Assembly (NCBI RefSeq): GCF_000315625.1
Contig: NW_005434576.1
Span: forward strand, 25,063 to 89,062
Source of the DNA: Guillardia theta CCMP2712
Lineage: Eukaryota > Cryptophyceae > Pyrenomonadales > Geminigeraceae
DNA: 64,000 nucleotides
Direction of reading: 5' to 3'
Shown here: piece after piece, positions 1-9,829 of the stretch
How positions within the stretch are numbered: position 1 is the first letter of the stretch
How the letters are laid out: every line of letters begins with the position of its first letter
Notes under the pieces: generated by a model
Told to the model about the DNA's origin: nothing
What the model saw: the letters and a program-made list of their open reading frames with translations, nothing else
Database searches by the model: none
Program-made: the position numbers and the translations under genes

Positions 1-170
1 TTCCTCCTCCTTCTCCTCCTCCTCCTTCTCCTCCTCCTCCTTCTCCTCCTCCTCCTCCTCCTCCTCCTCCTTCTCCTCCTCCTCCTCCTCCTCCTCCTCC
101 TTCTCCTCCTCCTCCTTCTCCTCCTCCTCTCCTCCTCCTCTCCTTCTCCTCTCCTCTCCTCCTCTCACCC
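1..170. repeat. CCT/TTCTCC polypyrimidine repeat
   Basis: An almost pure pyrimidine tract built of CCT and TTCTCC units. It lies just upstream of the first exon acceptor I can see (about 224) and is probably part of an intron of the gene that enters from the left edge. Confidence 0.85.
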
Positions 171-224
171 CTCTTCCAACATTCTTTCTCATAGCCGACC
201 TCCTCTTCATGATTTCTTGTTCAG

Positions 225-972
225 GCAATTCATTTCATCGACAAGAGTTCCAGAGGAGGTGTGAGGATTTGGAGGATGCGGTGGTGGTGGTTGGAGCAGG
301 AGCAGAAACAGGAGCGGGAGCGGGAGCTAGGGCAGGAGGATGAGAAGAGTGGAGCTGAACCCTTTGCAGAGGAGGAGAAGCCCTGCAAACGATGATCTCT
401 TGAAGGAGACTGAGGAAACGATGAATCTCAAGCAGTTTCTTTCTCTTCTCAAGCGCAAAGCTCTCATCCCTGAGGTTAACCTCTTCCTGCTCCTACCGCA
501 CCCTCCTGCTCCTCTTACTCCCTCCTCCTCCCCGCCCCCTCCTGCTGCTTTTGTTTCCTCCTCCTCCTCCCGCTGCTCCACTTCCTCCCTTCCAATCTTC
601 GCGTCCTTCTCTCGCCTGATCCACCTGGACGGACAGGTCCTGAAAGAGGAAGAAGCAGTCTCCTCCTTCCGCAGGGTGACCCTCCTCCTCCTCCTTCCCC
701 CTCCTCGTCATGACCGGGGGCTGCAGGTTGCGCGAGAGATAGAGCGAGAGCATGGGAGCGAGCTCTGCATCAACACGGAATCATTCAAGAAGCTCATGTA
801 CAATGCCATGGTGCGCAAGGTAAACCCCCCCCGTTCCTCCTCCTGCCCTTCTGCTCAAAGTCTGACGGTCGTCTGATGGCAGGGCCTTCTCTCCGACTCG
901 CAGGCTGAGGAGGAGGAGGAAGAGGAGGATGGAGAGGAGGAGGAGAGTGACATGTCAGAGCTCGAGCGATGA
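225..972 (+). CDS. 3' end of a protein with an acidic C-terminus (5' partial)
   Basis: Exons read as 225..280, 370..474, 637..675, 727..819 and 904..972; each internal junction is GT-AG and the frame is kept throughout. The visible product is about 120 residues. It starts with charged helical sequence (HRQEFQRRCEDLEDA), continues through NLKQFLSLLKRKALIPE and LKEEEAVSSFRR, then a segment with CINTESFKKLMYNAMVRK, and ends in a run of Glu/Asp before SELER-stop. The helix-loop look of the middle part is faintly EF-hand-like, but I see no intact calcium loop and do not name a family. The 5' part lies outside the window, so function and full length are unknown. Introns are rich in CCT repeats. Confidence 0.6.
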
Positions 973-1435
973 AGTTCAATAGGTTACGGAAGGGTCTTGA
1001 TGGAATGAAAGCCGCTTACTGAGTGCCCTACGTGACTGATTTTTAACTTAACTTTGAGTAAACGCCCTACGGGCTGCCGGCAGTCGGGCTGGCCGGACCG
1101 GCGTGGCTTCACGCAGCGGCCACCCGGGCCGGGCCGGGCCGGGCCCCGACAGTCGGACTCGATCGGACTCGGTCTTACAGATAGAAATTGACCTCGTCCC
1201 CGCTCAGGACCAAACTCCTCAGCACGATGCAGAGCACGATGCAGAGCACGATGCAAGAAGCATGGCTGGTGGGTAGGAGAGGCCCAGGGGAGGTGGAGGG
1301 AGAAGCGAGCTGAGGAAGAAGACGGAGAAGATCAGAAGGAGAGACAAAGAAAGATCTTGAGGAAGAAGATTGAGGCAAATGTGCTCTATCTTCGCCTGGA
1401 CTTGTTAGCTTGACAACCAGTTTCAAGCAGAAAAC
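973..1435. other. Intergenic region with GC island
   Basis: No coding sequence recognised. Positions about 1070-1180 form a GC island with repeated GGGCC units and the paired words AGTCGGACTCGATCGGACTC. A short triplication of GCACGATGCAGA follows at about 1220-1255. It probably contains the promoter of the GPHR gene. Confidence 0.6.
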
Positions 1436-2998
1436 ATGTCCGCTGTGAGGGATTTCGTAGAGGTTGGCTCGTTGCTGGGCATGGGGGTTGGGATCGGTCT
1501 TTTGTGCTCAAAGATTGGAGGGGCTGTGATGGACTTCATCGGGATAGCTTCAACCTGGATGCTCTTCTTCGCCGCTGGCTGGCTGTTCCTTGCCCGAAAG
1601 ATCATGAAGGACCATGAATCCAGGGCGTTCCTGGTGCAGACACTCTTTTCAGCCACCTTCATGGTCTCGTGCTCCATGTTCAGCCTCGTGCTCTTCGAGG
1701 TTCTAGACGTCCTCTCTCATGATGCCCGATGGTGGGCATGGAAGTTCGACCTCATAACCGTCACCGTAGTCCTCATCTTCCTGCTCCCCTACTCCTTCTT
1801 CTACCTCGTCTTCCGCAACATGGAGTGGCCATGGCAGCAGAGCGTGTATCTCGCTTGCGCGCTGCTGGCCATGTATCTCTGGGTCTTCTACACCATAACC
1901 AACAGCCTCCCCATCGTGGGTCAATCAGGTTCCTTCGTGGTGATGGGGATCTCGAGGCTGGGGGTGCTAGGGGTTACTGCCATGGCGATCACGTCGGGGT
2001 TCGGTGCGGTCAACAATCCTCGCAACAGCCTCACCTACTTCCTGACGCCAGTGAGCGAGCAAGACCTGCAGATCCTTGAGAAGAGGCTGATGAAGACGAT
2101 GGAGATGATATGCTCTAAGAAGAAGCTCATTCTCATGACCAGGAACGAGCTCCAGAAGAAAGGGCAGGGCGTCAAGGCCGGAGGTGGAGGATGGAAGGAC
2201 AAAGTCGGTGGTTTCTTGCAGAGCGTCACTGGAGCAAGTGACGACAAGTCCTCTAGGCAGAACCTGCAGATTCTCAAGCAGGAGGTGCAAGGGATGGAAG
2301 AACTGAGCTCGCAGCTCTTCGAGGAGCTGCACGACATGAGGCTGGCCAAGGACAAGTTCCTCTCCAAGACGATTGCAGGCATGCTGCTCAACTACATGGG
2401 ATACATATTCTCAGCCTACTGCGTGTACAAGATGATGATGGCCAGTATCAACATCATCTTCAACCGAGTCTCCCAGGTCGACCCTGTGACTCGTGCCCTC
2501 TCCATCGCTTTCCTGGCTGTGCAAGGCATACAAGACATGGACGTCGAGCCCGTCGTCCAGAGCATCAGCTTTGTCCTCGTCGGAGTCCTGATCGCTACTT
2601 CCATTCGAAGCTTCCTTCAGATCTGGCTCAAGATTTTCCACCTGCAGAATGCTACATACAGCATTCATTATTCCAACATGCTCATCCTGTTCATGGCATG
2701 GATGATGGGCATGTATTTCGTGTCTTCCGTATTGTTGATGCGGATGAATTTGCCTCTGATGTATCGCAAGGCAATCACAGACGTTCTCGGAGACATCCAA
2801 TTCAAGTTCTACCATCAGTGGTTCGACTTTATTTTCATCCTGGTAGACATTGCTCTGCATTTTCTGCAATAACGTTTCTCTTTACAGAGTGCTCTCTTCT
2901 TCCTCGCTGTCTTCTACTTCATCGACAACTCGAAGAGTTCGAGAGCTCCGTCGACGACCGAACAAGTCTCTCATATGCAACAGTTCCATATCCACTGA
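1436..2998 (+). CDS. Golgi pH regulator (GPHR / GPR89 / GTG family)
   Basis: Two exons, 1436..2842 and 2888..2998, give 505 residues. A 45-nt intron near the end is needed: reading through gives an early stop, while splicing yields an SALFFLAVFYF segment that matches the last transmembrane helix of the family. Diagnostic sequence is SGFGAVNNPRNSLTYF followed by a central coiled coil with MICSKKKLIL, then the C-terminal RMNLPLMYRKAI and FKFYHQWFDFIF blocks. About nine hydrophobic segments are visible, five before and four after the coiled coil, as in other GPHR proteins. Family members sit in Golgi or ER membranes and behave as anion channels or pH regulators; plant GTG1/2 are the closest known types. 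The start is the first ATG after the island. High confidence in family, moderate in exact role. Confidence 0.93.
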
Positions 2999-3156
2999 AC
3001 CCTTTGATAATCCTTGCATGGTCTTTAGAGAAAGCTGAAAAGTCGTTCCCAAAACCATTCCGGATAAGCAATGACGTGGTGAACGTTCACTCCTGGTTGC
3101 CGAGGGAGGAAGGAGGTGGCGTACCCCCCAGAGCCCGATCTTCTCTTGTTCGAGCT

Positions 3157-4176
3157 TCAGACGCGAACCAGCGGGAACAACTTGAAGAGGATGAACATGA
3201 TGATCGAAGATCCTAGAGGGATAGCCAGGTTGTCGTCCAAGTCGATTGGTCCTCCTTTCCCGTCCACGATTCTTCCGCAGAGAGTCTCTGGGATCGCAGC
3301 TGCACAAGACACCGAACGTCAGAGAGCAGGAATGAAGAGAGCATGCGGATATTCATCTCTCAACAAGACATGGGGAGCGTTACCTGCGATTCCTCCTATG
3401 AGAGACGCACCGAGCAACGAGAGGGAAGGGCTGAGGCTTCGAAGGAAGTAGAGGAAGGTAATGAAGGAGCAGGCGACAAGACCCCCTAGACTTCCGATGA
3501 GGGACTTGCCGTTTGAAAACCGAGGACCCAAAGCGCCCCAGGTCATGCCGCATAGAGAAGCAAAGGGGTCACCAAACGCGAGGAACAGTATGCTGAGTAC
3601 TGCGATCGGTTTCGGGAAGAACAAGACACAGGCAAGCACCCCTGCAAGGTAAAAAACGATACCACTCCTTCTCTCAATTTCATAGCTCCTTGCCAGCCTT
3701 GCAAATAGGCGGAAGAAGAGGATGCTCAAGGGGTGCTTGGGATAGTTTATCCGGAAGGTCTCGGCAACAAAGAACACCAGGAAGCCTGGTGTAAGCAAAA
3801 GGAGTGCTACCTCCCTGGATAGCCAGAACTCGTACAACGATGCCATGATGACCCCTGAGGTGCTGTGGAAAATCTTCCGGGACAAGTGCATGTTCTTTTT
3901 CGTCTTGAGAGTCTTGGTCTTGAGGCTGTACATGCTTAAGTACGTTTCGTTCAACTGTCCCAAGTTGTCCAGTTCGGGCGTCGGATCCTCACCAAGAGAA
4001 CAAACCATGGGACGGCGAGGGCTACATACTCGGAACACTGGTGTGAGAGGCCGAGATGCAGCGAGGGAAGCCGGTCGTGACCGTGAAAGAGGAAGCACCT
4101 GGGGTTGGAAAGAGCCGTTCGGGCGAACTTGACTCAAGACCATCCCTACAAACAGGACGAGCTTTCGATTCATCAT
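3157..4176 (-). CDS. Phytol/dolichol kinase-like membrane enzyme, predicted plastid-targeted
   Basis: Exons complement(3157..3299, 3384..4176) give 311 residues. The first exon runs open to a false stop; the 84-nt intron restores the conserved end AIPETLCGRIVDGKG then IDLDDNLAIPL, typical of the VTE5 / SEC59 / DGK1 family of CTP-dependent lipid kinases. Other family blocks are HLSRKIFHSTSG and GDPFASLCGMTWG followed by NGKSLIGSLGG. About six or more hydrophobic helices follow. The N-terminus looks bipartite: hydrophobic KLVLFVGMVLSQ, then NGSF with Phe23, then a Ser/Arg/Pro-rich stretch, as in secondary-plastid preproteins. Phytol kinase (tocopherol pathway) is therefore my preferred reading; dolichol kinase is the alternative. 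The start is the first in-frame ATG pair; the longer frame upstream begins with TTG. Confidence 0.8.
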
Positions 4177-4674
4177 GGCTGAGACAACGAGGCAGCACTG
4201 CAAGGTAGATGGACGGAGGACAGAGGACGAGGTTCAGTGCAGATCCTGTCAACGAGCCGATACTGGTGCCAGCAGGAGAAGCTCCAAGGGGGAAGGAGGA
4301 GGATCTGCTTTACGACTCCCGGCCGCAGAACAGTTACGACTGTAACTGTCAGACTCGGCCCGGGGCCCGGGCCGCAGCCTCCTCTGAGTGCCTACCGTCG
4401 TGGCCCCCGGGACTCAGGCTTCGACTGAAATGGTGATCTGAGGCGGAATGGGCTGCACAGGCCGTACTGAGACAGATAAGTAATAAATCCTCGTAATAAA
4501 AGTACTACTACTGTAGGGCCCGATCGGATATCAACTGAGTTGCGACGCGAAGTCAACGATGAGGATGATGGCGGATCATAGAGAAACATGATGTCATGGA
4601 CTGATGACAGTGAAGAACCGTGACTGAGACTCGAAGGATGGAACGATGATGATGATGATGATGATGATGATGAC

Positions 4675-4770
<96 letters not shown>

Positions 4771-4908
4771 ATGAGATCAGGCAATAGCAATCTAAACAGC
4801 TTTGTGTTCAAAGATACGATCCAGTAATCCGACAGACTCGGGCGGAAGGAGGGACCCATTCTAAATCTTCTTGAAACGTAGGAGAACAAGCGTGCTGCGA
4901 CAGGAGCC
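4177..4908. other. Divergent intergenic region with GC island
   Basis: This lies between the divergent kinase-like and phosphatase-like genes. About 4315-4440 is a GC island with CGGCCCGGGGCCCGGGCCG and ACTGTAACTGTCAGACTC. A GAT repeat follows (listed separately). The serine-only open frame on the minus strand here is just the translated repeat. Confidence 0.6.
4645..4770. repeat. (GAT)n microsatellite
   Basis: About 41 near-perfect GAT units, with one GAC interruption near 4672. It lies about 140 bp upstream of the phosphatase-like gene. Confidence 0.97.
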
Positions 4909-6318
4909 ATGATGCCCGTCAGGTATCAAGACGTTATGTCCAGACTCGCGAGGGAGCGAGAGGAGAGAAGGAGTATCAGGTGGAAGAAGCTTTCATGGCG
5001 CATGCTTTCATTGAGCCATGTTTCTATGTTTCTCGCAGGGAGAGGATGGAGAGGCTAGCAAGGGATGACGACTGGGTTGGCGGCAAGGAGTGGGTGGCAG
5101 TCACCGAGAGCAAGGTGATGCGTGCTCTGAGGCTGATGTCAAGGCTGACCGCGAACTTGTAGAAGGAGAGCAGTCCGCGGGAGGCTGCCAGAAGAGATGT
5201 GAAGAGTGCAGGTGACGCATCAGAGAACATGTTGTTGGAGGGCAACGTCGTTGAAGATGAAATGACAGAGGAAAGGGAGTTGATCCCCATCATAGAGACT
5301 CTGAGTGAGATTGAGAGGGGATGAGATAGGTGGTGCTGACCTGGTCTGTGCCAGGAGTGAAGCCTGAAATCCCCGACGGGATCTGTCCTCCAGAGTACTA
5401 CACTAGCAACCCTGCCAGAGCGAAGAAGCAGTCGAGTATCGTCGTGGAGATTCTTCCGTTCTTGTTCATGTATGTTTCCTGTTAATCATACTCTGTCACT
5501 GCGGCGAATGTGATCGGCTGAGGTTTCAGCGGAGACCTTTCGATCGCAAGGGATGTCAACGTTCTAACTGGGTTGGGCATTGACTGTATTCTGAATTGCT
5601 GCAGTGAGAACTTTGAGGTACCTTGACAACTCTCTCGGCTCGTCTCTCCTTCCTCAGCTCCTTGCCAGCAGCTCGGATCACATGGACTGCGAAGGTGCAG
5701 GCAGTGTCCGTTGGACGACCCCGATACTAGTCTATCGCTCCAGAGAGAAAAGGTATGGACAACCTTTCCACACCATCTCTGCTTTGTCTGATCGTCTTGC
5801 AGGCCATGGACAGCATATCCCATGCTAGAAAGGTGACCCTGCAAGGCCCTCACCATGAGGCGCTCACTGACAAGAGCAGAGTGGGGAGAAGGTGCTGCTT
5901 GTCTGCAAGGAGACAACAGGAAGCCTACACGTTGCGATCTGCATCATGTGAACGACTGATGTCTTGATCATGTCAAGAAGATGATTCTCCCTGGCAGGTA
6001 CCTCTTGTGGGAGTGCAGACTCTCTCTCCATCAAGCCATCGCCCTCGTGCAGTTCACCGTCGACAGCATTCGAATCCCACGGAGACTTTGTGTATGCAGT
6101 GACCATGCTTGGGCTACAATGATGTGGCTCGCAGAGCTACCTGATCCACTATGAAGCGGTCTTACATGGACGAAACTCCATGATGTTGCAAGACGGATAC
6201 ATCGTCGAGGTAAGGAAGTGAGAGAGGGTTGGAGGGAGGGAGGAGAGGGAGGGAGAAGAAATTGACCTCAAGTCAACAGAAGTTTGAAACGGGTGCCGTG
6301 GAGTTTGAAGTACTTTGA
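4909..6318 (+). CDS. Dual-specificity-phosphatase-like protein with degenerate active site
   Basis: Eleven exons: 4909..4979, 5039..5114, 5163..5304, 5355..5469, 5530..5617, 5669..5752, 5803..5832, 5880..5947, 5998..6091, 6135..6209, 6280..6318. Introns are 43-70 nt and the 293-residue frame is continuous. The first about 110 residues are a charged, unrecognised extension. Residues about 120-270 follow the DSP fold: EILPFLFIGDLSIARD, GIDCILNCCSENFE, CPLDDPDTSL (acid loop), ARKSGEKVLLV, CIMYLLWECRLSLHQAIALV, then SYLIHYEAVLHG. The signature HCxxGxxR loop reads V-C-K-E-T-T-G-S: the cysteine (about residue 211) is kept, but His is Val and the essential Arg is Ser217. It is probably a phosphopeptide-fold pseudoenzyme or substrate binder, by analogy with STYX-type proteins. 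It ends 33 bp from TAF13, tail to tail. Confidence 0.8.
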
Positions 6319-6351
6319 TAAACGTCCATCTCTCTCGGCATGTCTCTCCTC

Positions 6352-7785
6352 CTACTTGAGCTTCACCTTAGTGATCCCTTCTGTCGCATTTCTCGCTTGT
6401 GTGAGCTCCTTATCAGTCCTTGCAAGCTCTCGTGCTCTGTAGTACATCTTGGGGTGCTGCAAGACCCATCAGGAGTCAGTCGCAACGAGGACGAGAGCGT
6501 GAGACGCACCTTACGAACAAGGAACAAGATGTCGTCTATGGCCTGCAAGACCGTCAGCTGCAACCACCAGTGATCATCTGAGACGAACAAGCTTCTTGCC
6601 CCGAGCGACGGAGTTTGCAACAGCGCTCTTTGTCTGAAAACCGGCTCAATCCTGAACAACGAACAGCAGCAGCACAAACCATCCTGACGACGAAGTCATG
6701 AACGATATCGTCCATAAGATCGACGGTCTCAGGCAGCGGCGCCTTATGATCTCCAAAGCCGTACATCATCTTGCGAACTGCAACATCACATCACCAACGA
6801 CCAGCCAGCAGGCGAAACTCACGGTCGGGGACGAAGAGTCTCTTTCGTTTGATTTCGTTTTCTTTCACAAACGGCAATGGTGGCGCTTGATGAATCTGCT
6901 TTGGATCAGGTCTTGTCAAAGTGCAGTGCAGCAGAAACACCTGTTCTTCCGCCGGGATCGGCAGAGCTTTCAGCATCTGTTGCTGCTTCTGTTGCTGCGC
7001 TTGTTGCATCTGCTGCTGCAGCACTTGTCGATCATTCATGGTCGAGGAAGCAGGAGTCCCTCCTTGACCAGGAACATGTCCTGCGTGAGAACATCACGTC
7101 CTCTTTCATCTTCACTCACTTACTCACTTGTGGTTACACTGGACTGAACTGCACTTGGCTGGCCTGTTCCATGTTGCAAAGAAGCGTTCTGAACACCTTG
7201 GTGTGACATGTTTGCAGGTTTTGATTGTAAATATTGAGATTGTCCTTGCGACATGCCTGGTTGGCTGATCCGCTGCCCTTGTTGTACCGCTCCCATCCCA
7301 GCCCCTTGCTGTACCGCTCCCATCCCAGCCCCTTGCTGTACCTGATGCATTCCCCCAGGTTGCTGTATCCTCCCTGGTTGAACATTCTGTTGCATCCCTC
7401 CTCCTCCCTGCATACCTCCTTGCATTCCACCTGCTCCTCCCTGCATACCTCCTTGCATTCCACCTGCTCCTCCCTGCATACCTCCTTGCATTCCACCTGC
7501 TCCTCCCTGCATACCTCCTTGCATTCCACCTGCTCCTCCCTGCATACCTCCTTGCATTCCACCTGCTCCTCCCTGCATACCTCCTCCCTGCATACCTCCT
7601 CCTCCTCCCTGCATACCTCCTCCCTGCATACCTCCTCCTCCTCCTCCCTGCATACCTCCTCCCTGCATACCTCCTGCTCCTCCCTGCATACCTCCTGCTC
7701 CTCCCTGCATACCTCCTCCCTGCATACCTCCTCCTCCTCCTCCTCCTCCTCCCTGCATTCCCCCCTGTTGCCCTCCTTGCTGCAT
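6352..7785 (-). CDS. TAF13: TAF13 (TFIID histone-fold subunit) with long Met/Gln/Gly-repeat N-terminus
   Basis: Exons complement(6352..6456, 6510..6542, 6589..6633, 6680..6777, 6823..6895, 6941..7080, 7128..7785) give 383 residues; introns are 45-53 nt. The C-terminal about 100 residues are TAF13: LFVPDLRKMMYGFGDHKAPL, PETVDLMDDIVHDFV, AIDDILFLVRK and the closing HPKMYYRARELARTDKEL. TAF13 pairs with TAF11 in the TFIID complex at RNA polymerase II promoters. The N-terminal about 265 residues are unusual: tandem MQGGAGGMQGG units, then Q/M-rich sequence ending in QQQMQQAQQQKQQQML. TAF13 proteins of other eukaryotes are usually about 120-170 residues, so this is a large extension. The start is the first ATG before the repeats; an upstream 5' exon cannot be excluded. 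Confidence 0.88.
7390..7765 (-). repeat. Coding tandem repeat of TAF13 (MQGG-type)
   Basis: A coding minisatellite. On the + strand it repeats TGCATACCTCC and CACCTGCTCCTCCC units. In the TAF13 frame it encodes MQGG, MQGGG and MQGGAGG blocks. Five near-identical 33-bp units occur at about 7405-7575, with shorter units beyond. Confidence 0.9.
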
Positions 7786-8170
7786 TGCGAGCTGAGCGGC
7801 TGTAGGATTTGAATCAAACCAAATCAGTCGATCTAAATCGATTCCAACTGAGAAAATGCTTATGGCGGGAACATGCCTGACAGACGCTGCTGCTAGCGGC
7901 AGCGATCGTTGAGGACAGGTGTCGGCCTTTTCTCCGCAGCCTGTCTCCCCTCCCCTCACCTCCTTCACAGCATAACCCCCTCTTCTCTTCTCCCCTCCCC
8001 TCCCTCATAGTATAACCCCTCCTCTCCTCTCCTCCCTCCCTCACAGCATACCCCCCGCTTCTCTCCTGCCACTTCCCTCTCTCACAGCATACCCCCCGCT
8101 TCTCTCCTGCCACTTCCCTCTTTAACTCTGAACAGCCTGCTGCCCAGAGGCCCAGGCTCAACTTCAAGCC
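7786..8170. other. Divergent intergenic region with degenerate tandem repeat
   Basis: This is the shared upstream region of TAF13 and the WW-ankyrin gene. About 7965-8125 holds roughly four diverged copies of a 40-44 bp pyrimidine-rich unit. The last two copies are almost identical and contain CAGCATACCCCCCGCTTCTC. No open reading frame with coding character was seen. Confidence 0.6.
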
Positions 8171-9659
8171 ATGATGAGCGGGAGGAAGAGAATCGACGTA
8201 CCCAAGAGGCTGGAGAAGTACTCGGTCCCTACTGTACAGTCCTTCGTACCCAAGTCGACCATCTCGTCTGCAAGAGAAAGAGCAGAGCTGTTGAAGATGG
8301 GCAAGAGAGACGCAGTGCAAGAGACTAAGAATGAGCCGGAGGTGGATGAGCCAAAACTTGATATCTTTGGGCTGAGGAGGACAAGCAACTTTGAAGACGA
8401 GGAGGATGATCAGGAGGAAGTGGGCGGAAATGCTCACTCGTTCTGGATGCCGGATGCTAGCGTGCCGGCAGAGAAGCCGCAAAGCAGTGGAACTATGACG
8501 ACAGGAGAGGGGAGAAGGGAGGAGAAGAACAAGCCTCGTGAGATCTTCGACGGCTACCATATATGGCATGAATGGATGTCAAGGACGGCAAACAAGCCTT
8601 TCTGGCACTGCAAAGAGACAGGAGAGACACGATGGGAGCCACCGAAACGACAGGCGGTGCAGGACCAGGACAGAGCTCCGACGACGAACCCAGGGAAGGA
8701 AGCAGGGGAGGGAGCGTCTGCGAACCTGTTGGACGGAGAGCTGGATGAAGAGGCGAACAGGAGAGCTTTCTTGCAGGCCCTCTACGCCTGGCGCAATGGT
8801 GAAGACGTTGCAGAGGAGGCGGGGGGAGGGGGGCAAGAAAAACTCGCAACCCCAGCAGTTGCTCCTCGAACGACAGCAGAGAAAGTCAGGCTGGCCTCCT
8901 CCCCCCCTGCCGCTGATTCCACCACACCCAAGCCGCTGCCCAGCCGTCCTGTGCCGCTGACTGCAAGTCTGCATGCTGCAGCTTCCAAGGGACAGGTGGA
9001 GATGCTTCGAGACATTCTGAGTCATGCTGGTGCGCGTGCTCAGATGTGCGTCAAGATCTAATTTCTGCGGCAGATGCGGAGGAGAGGGACAGGTTCGGCT
9101 CTACTGCTCTTCACTACGCGGCGGGAGGAGGACACTTGGACGCTGTGAAGCTGCTGCTGGGCAGAGGGGCGAAGATAAACTCTCAGAACCATGACGGAGA
9201 TAGCCCGCTGCACCTCGCAGCGAAGGTGAGCAGGAGGAGAGACGCTTGTCCTCCTCATCGCCGTTTGTGCAGGGCTCGAGCTTCAACGTGCTGGTAGAGC
9301 TGCTGGAATATGGAGCTGACATGAGCCTGAAGAACAAGCGAGGCAACGACGCAGCAACGATTGCGAGGATGTTTGGGAGAAGGGACTTTGATACCCTGCT
9401 GAGTGCTCGAGCAACGAGGTCAGGAGACTCTGGTGGAGGCGGGAGGAGGGGAGTCGAGAAAGGACAACAAGCACATGCTGACTCAGCAAGTCCTAGAACA
9501 GAGAAGGAAGCAGCAGAGGAAGGAGCTGCTGCAGATGAAGTTGATGAGGATGACCTAGCGAGTGCTCGGAGGCAGCTTGAAGCCCTCCGGATGAGAGCCA
9601 AGGAGGAGGTCGAGCACAGGTACAGCTCGAGGCCCTCGACAGCAGCGAGCTCGACCTAG
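8171..9659 (+). CDS. WW-domain / ankyrin-repeat protein
   Basis: Exons 8171..9029, 9074..9225 and 9273..9659 give 465 residues. The N-terminal 125 residues are charged and disordered. A WW-like module spans about 130-159 (IWHEWMS, KPFWHCKETGETRWEPP), expected to bind proline-rich ligands. From about 260 there are three ankyrin repeats: SLHAAASKGQVEMLRDIL, FGSTALHYAAGGGHLDAVKL and DSPLHLAAK, then NVLVELLEYGADMSLKN. The C-terminal part is acidic and helical. Both introns are canonical (44 and 47 nt). The model ends in an abrupt stop at 9657-9659, yet another frame directly downstream is open and coding-like to about 9710 (see findings), so the true C-terminus may differ. WW plus ANK suggests an adaptor; no specific pathway can be assigned. 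Confidence 0.8.
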
Positions 9660-9829
9660 AGCTGTACACAGAGATCCGACGATCCCTTGAGGGTCTAGTC
9701 GCGAAGTGTGAGTTCATTGTATCCGCCATCCAAAACTCCCCGTGCTTCCAACTTTGCACCAAGACAAAAATGTTGCGCCCCATGTGGTAAACCCGGTTGA
9801 CTTGCGGTCAAAAATTGCTGGCGCCGACC

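Noticed and set aside
4392-4910. 172-codon minus-strand frame with a long serine run
   Set aside because: It is the translation of the (GAT)n microsatellite; flanks have no coding character.
7134-7817. Long overlapping frames rich in EEVCREE or HTSLHST across the TAF13 repeat
   Set aside because: They are other frames of the coding minisatellite; only the MQGG frame splices onto the conserved TAF13 domain.
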